Assembly (NCBI GenBank): GCA_002771315.1
Contig: PCSF01000018.1
Span: 1 to 5,346, forward strand
Direction: 5' to 3'
Length of the DNA stretch: 5,346 nucleotides
Source: Desulfobacterales bacterium CG23_combo_of_CG06-09_8_20_14_all_52_9
Lineage (GTDB): Bacteria > Desulfobacterota > Desulfobacteria > Desulfobacterales > UBA2156
Part shown: piece after piece, positions 1 through 5,346 of the stretch
Position numbering within the stretch: the stretch's first letter is position 1
Layout: the number at the start of each line of letters is the position of its first letter
The notes under the pieces: model-generated
Databases searched by the model: none
Told to the model about the DNA's origin: nothing
The model's input: the letters and a program-made list of their open reading frames with translations, nothing else
Position numbers and translations under genes: made by a program

Positions 1-955
<955 letters not shown>

Positions 956-962
956 GTTAGGT

Positions 963-967
<5 letters not shown>
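956..967 (-). repeat. Perfect inverted repeat between rpoB stop and rpoC start
   Basis: The minus strand reads GTTAG-AC-CTAAC, two exact 5-base arms that end immediately before the rpoC ATG (955) and include the rpoB TAG stop (965-963) in the first arm. In RNA the likely form is a 4-bp GUUA/UAAC stem with a GACC loop. If folded it would cut the effective distance from the GAGGAG site to the start codon from 16 to about 4 bases. The sequence is certain; the function is inferred. Confidence 0.4.
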
Positions 968-5073
<4,106 letters not shown>

Positions 5074-5075
<2 letters not shown>

Positions 5076-5086
5076 GGCAGCTCCAT
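5074..5086 (-). promoter_or_regulatory. Possible small hairpin over the rpoB ribosome binding site
   Basis: The minus strand reads ATGG-AGCTG-CCAT: a 4-bp stem with a 5-base loop that contains part of the GGAG Shine-Dalgarno and the first two bases of the start codon. If it forms in mRNA it would partly hide the rpoB start. The stem is short, so it may be chance; upstream rplL translation would open it in any case. Confidence 0.25.
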
Positions 5087-5142
5087 TTTGAAACCATCAA
5101 GGAGTGGAAATCTCAAAACGCATCGGATGCCTTCAAGGTGCA
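5076..5142 (-). other. rplL-rpoB intergenic spacer (67 bases)
   Basis: The spacer is short compared with the approximately 320-base E. coli spacer, which carries a partial terminator and an RNase III site. I see no stable hairpin followed by a U-run and no good promoter. The best pieces are a near-palindrome GCATC-C-GATGC (5130-5120) followed by GTTTT, and a TTGAGA hexamer (5116-5111) with no matching -10 box at normal spacing. Read-through from rplL into rpoB is therefore expected. Confidence 0.7.
5081..5084 (-). promoter_or_regulatory. Shine-Dalgarno site of rpoB
   Basis: On the minus strand GGAG (within ATGGAGCTGCC) lies 5 bases upstream of the ATG at 5075. This spacing favours Met1 over Met4 as the rpoB start. 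The element falls in the loop and stem of a short inverted repeat (5074-5086), noted separately. Confidence 0.75.
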
Positions 5143-5346
5143 TCATTTGATTTCAACCTGGGCGCCGACCGCCTCTAGCTGGGCCTTGATCTTCTCGGCC
5201 TCGTCCTTGGAAATCCCCTCTTTGACCGGTTTTGGGGCTTCGTCCACCAAGGCCTTGGCTTCCTTGAGCCCCAGCGCGGTAATCGCCCGGACTTCTTTGA
5301 TGACCTGAATTTTCTTGTCCCCCACACTGGTCAGGATCACATCGAA
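5143..5346 (-). CDS. rplL: Ribosomal protein bL12 (L7/L12), C-terminal domain, 5' end outside window
   Basis: bL12 forms the flexible stalk of the 50S subunit; its globular C-terminal domain binds EF-Tu, EF-G and other translation GTPases. The 67 residues present start FDVILTSVGDKKIQVIKEVR and end GAQVEIK, then a TGA stop. This matches the whole C-terminal domain: FDVIL strand, the factor-binding helix with conserved VIKxVR and LGLKEAK (Lys and Arg equivalent to E. coli Lys70 and Arg73), the APKPVKEGISKDEAEKIK helix, and the terminal strand. The frame stays open to the window edge, and the FD codons precede an internal GTG, so that GTG is not the start. The dimerisation domain and Ala-rich hinge (roughly the first 50-60 residues of about 125) lie outside. 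Position directly upstream of rpoB is the usual bacterial order rplK-rplA-rplJ-rplL-rpoB-rpoC. The loop usually written TGLGLKEAK reads TALGLKEAK here. Confidence 0.98.
   Translation of the reverse strand, partial: FDVILTSVGDKKIQVIKEVRAITALGLKEAKALVDEAPKPVKEGISKDEAEKIKAQLEAVGAQVEIK

Noticed and set aside
5085..5116. Possible internal promoter before rpoB: TTGAGA (5116-5111) as a -35 box
   Set aside because: At 17-18 base spacing the -10 candidates (TTTCAA, TTCAAA) match only 3 of 6 consensus bases. The better CAAAAT is at 20 bases and overlaps the ribosome binding site.
5115..5130. Possible terminator or attenuator after rplL: GCATC-C-GATGC then GTTTT on the minus strand
   Set aside because: The arms leave a one-base loop, so a real hairpin would have about 3 pairs, and the T-run is only four bases. 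Too weak for an intrinsic terminator.
5143..5340. A 65-residue protein starting at the GTG at 5340
   Set aside because: The two upstream codons read Phe-Asp, completing the FDVIL strand of bL12, so this is an internal Val of rplL cut by the window edge and not a separate small gene.

Overview
The window is a contiguous piece of the classic ribosomal-protein / RNA polymerase operon. Every gene is on the minus strand, so transcription runs from high to low coordinates: the end of rplL (ribosomal protein bL12), all of rpoB (RNA polymerase beta subunit, 1370 codons), and the first 318 codons of rpoC (beta-prime subunit). The two outer genes are cut only by the window edges, and nothing is broken or inserted.

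Layout in transcription order: 5346-5143 is the C-terminal domain of bL12; 5142-5076 is a 67-base spacer with the rpoB ribosome binding site; 5075-963 is rpoB; 962-956 is a 7-base spacer; 955-1 is the start of rpoC. No convincing promoter or intrinsic terminator lies between the genes, so the segment looks like one transcription unit whose promoter is upstream, outside the window. bL12 recruits translation GTPases to the ribosome. Beta and beta-prime form the two pincers of the RNA polymerase core. The operon thus couples translation and transcription capacity.

Organism: a Gram-negative, proteobacterial-grade bacterium. RpoB is close to the E. coli length (1342 in E. coli, about 1190 in Bacillus) and carries both regions corresponding to the E. 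coli lineage insertions. Base composition is balanced. The wording of many motifs (for example MPWGGYNFEDSI, HVRIDRRRKFPVT and the RpoC start METLYDFFAKPKDP) resembles Desulfobacterota (former Deltaproteobacteria). That assignment comes from remembered family sequence, not from a search.

No new biological system is visible: this is core, highly conserved genome. The points worth a second look are small. They are the rpoB-rpoC junction (a 16-base Shine-Dalgarno spacer containing a perfect inverted repeat, plus an A8 tract from which the rpoC frame is open), a hairpin candidate over the rpoB start site, a short rplL-rpoB spacer, and a Ser in place of a near-universal Pro in the RpoB N-terminal motif next to the rifampicin pocket. 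Long open frames on the plus strand are codon-aligned shadows of rpoB and are not annotated.
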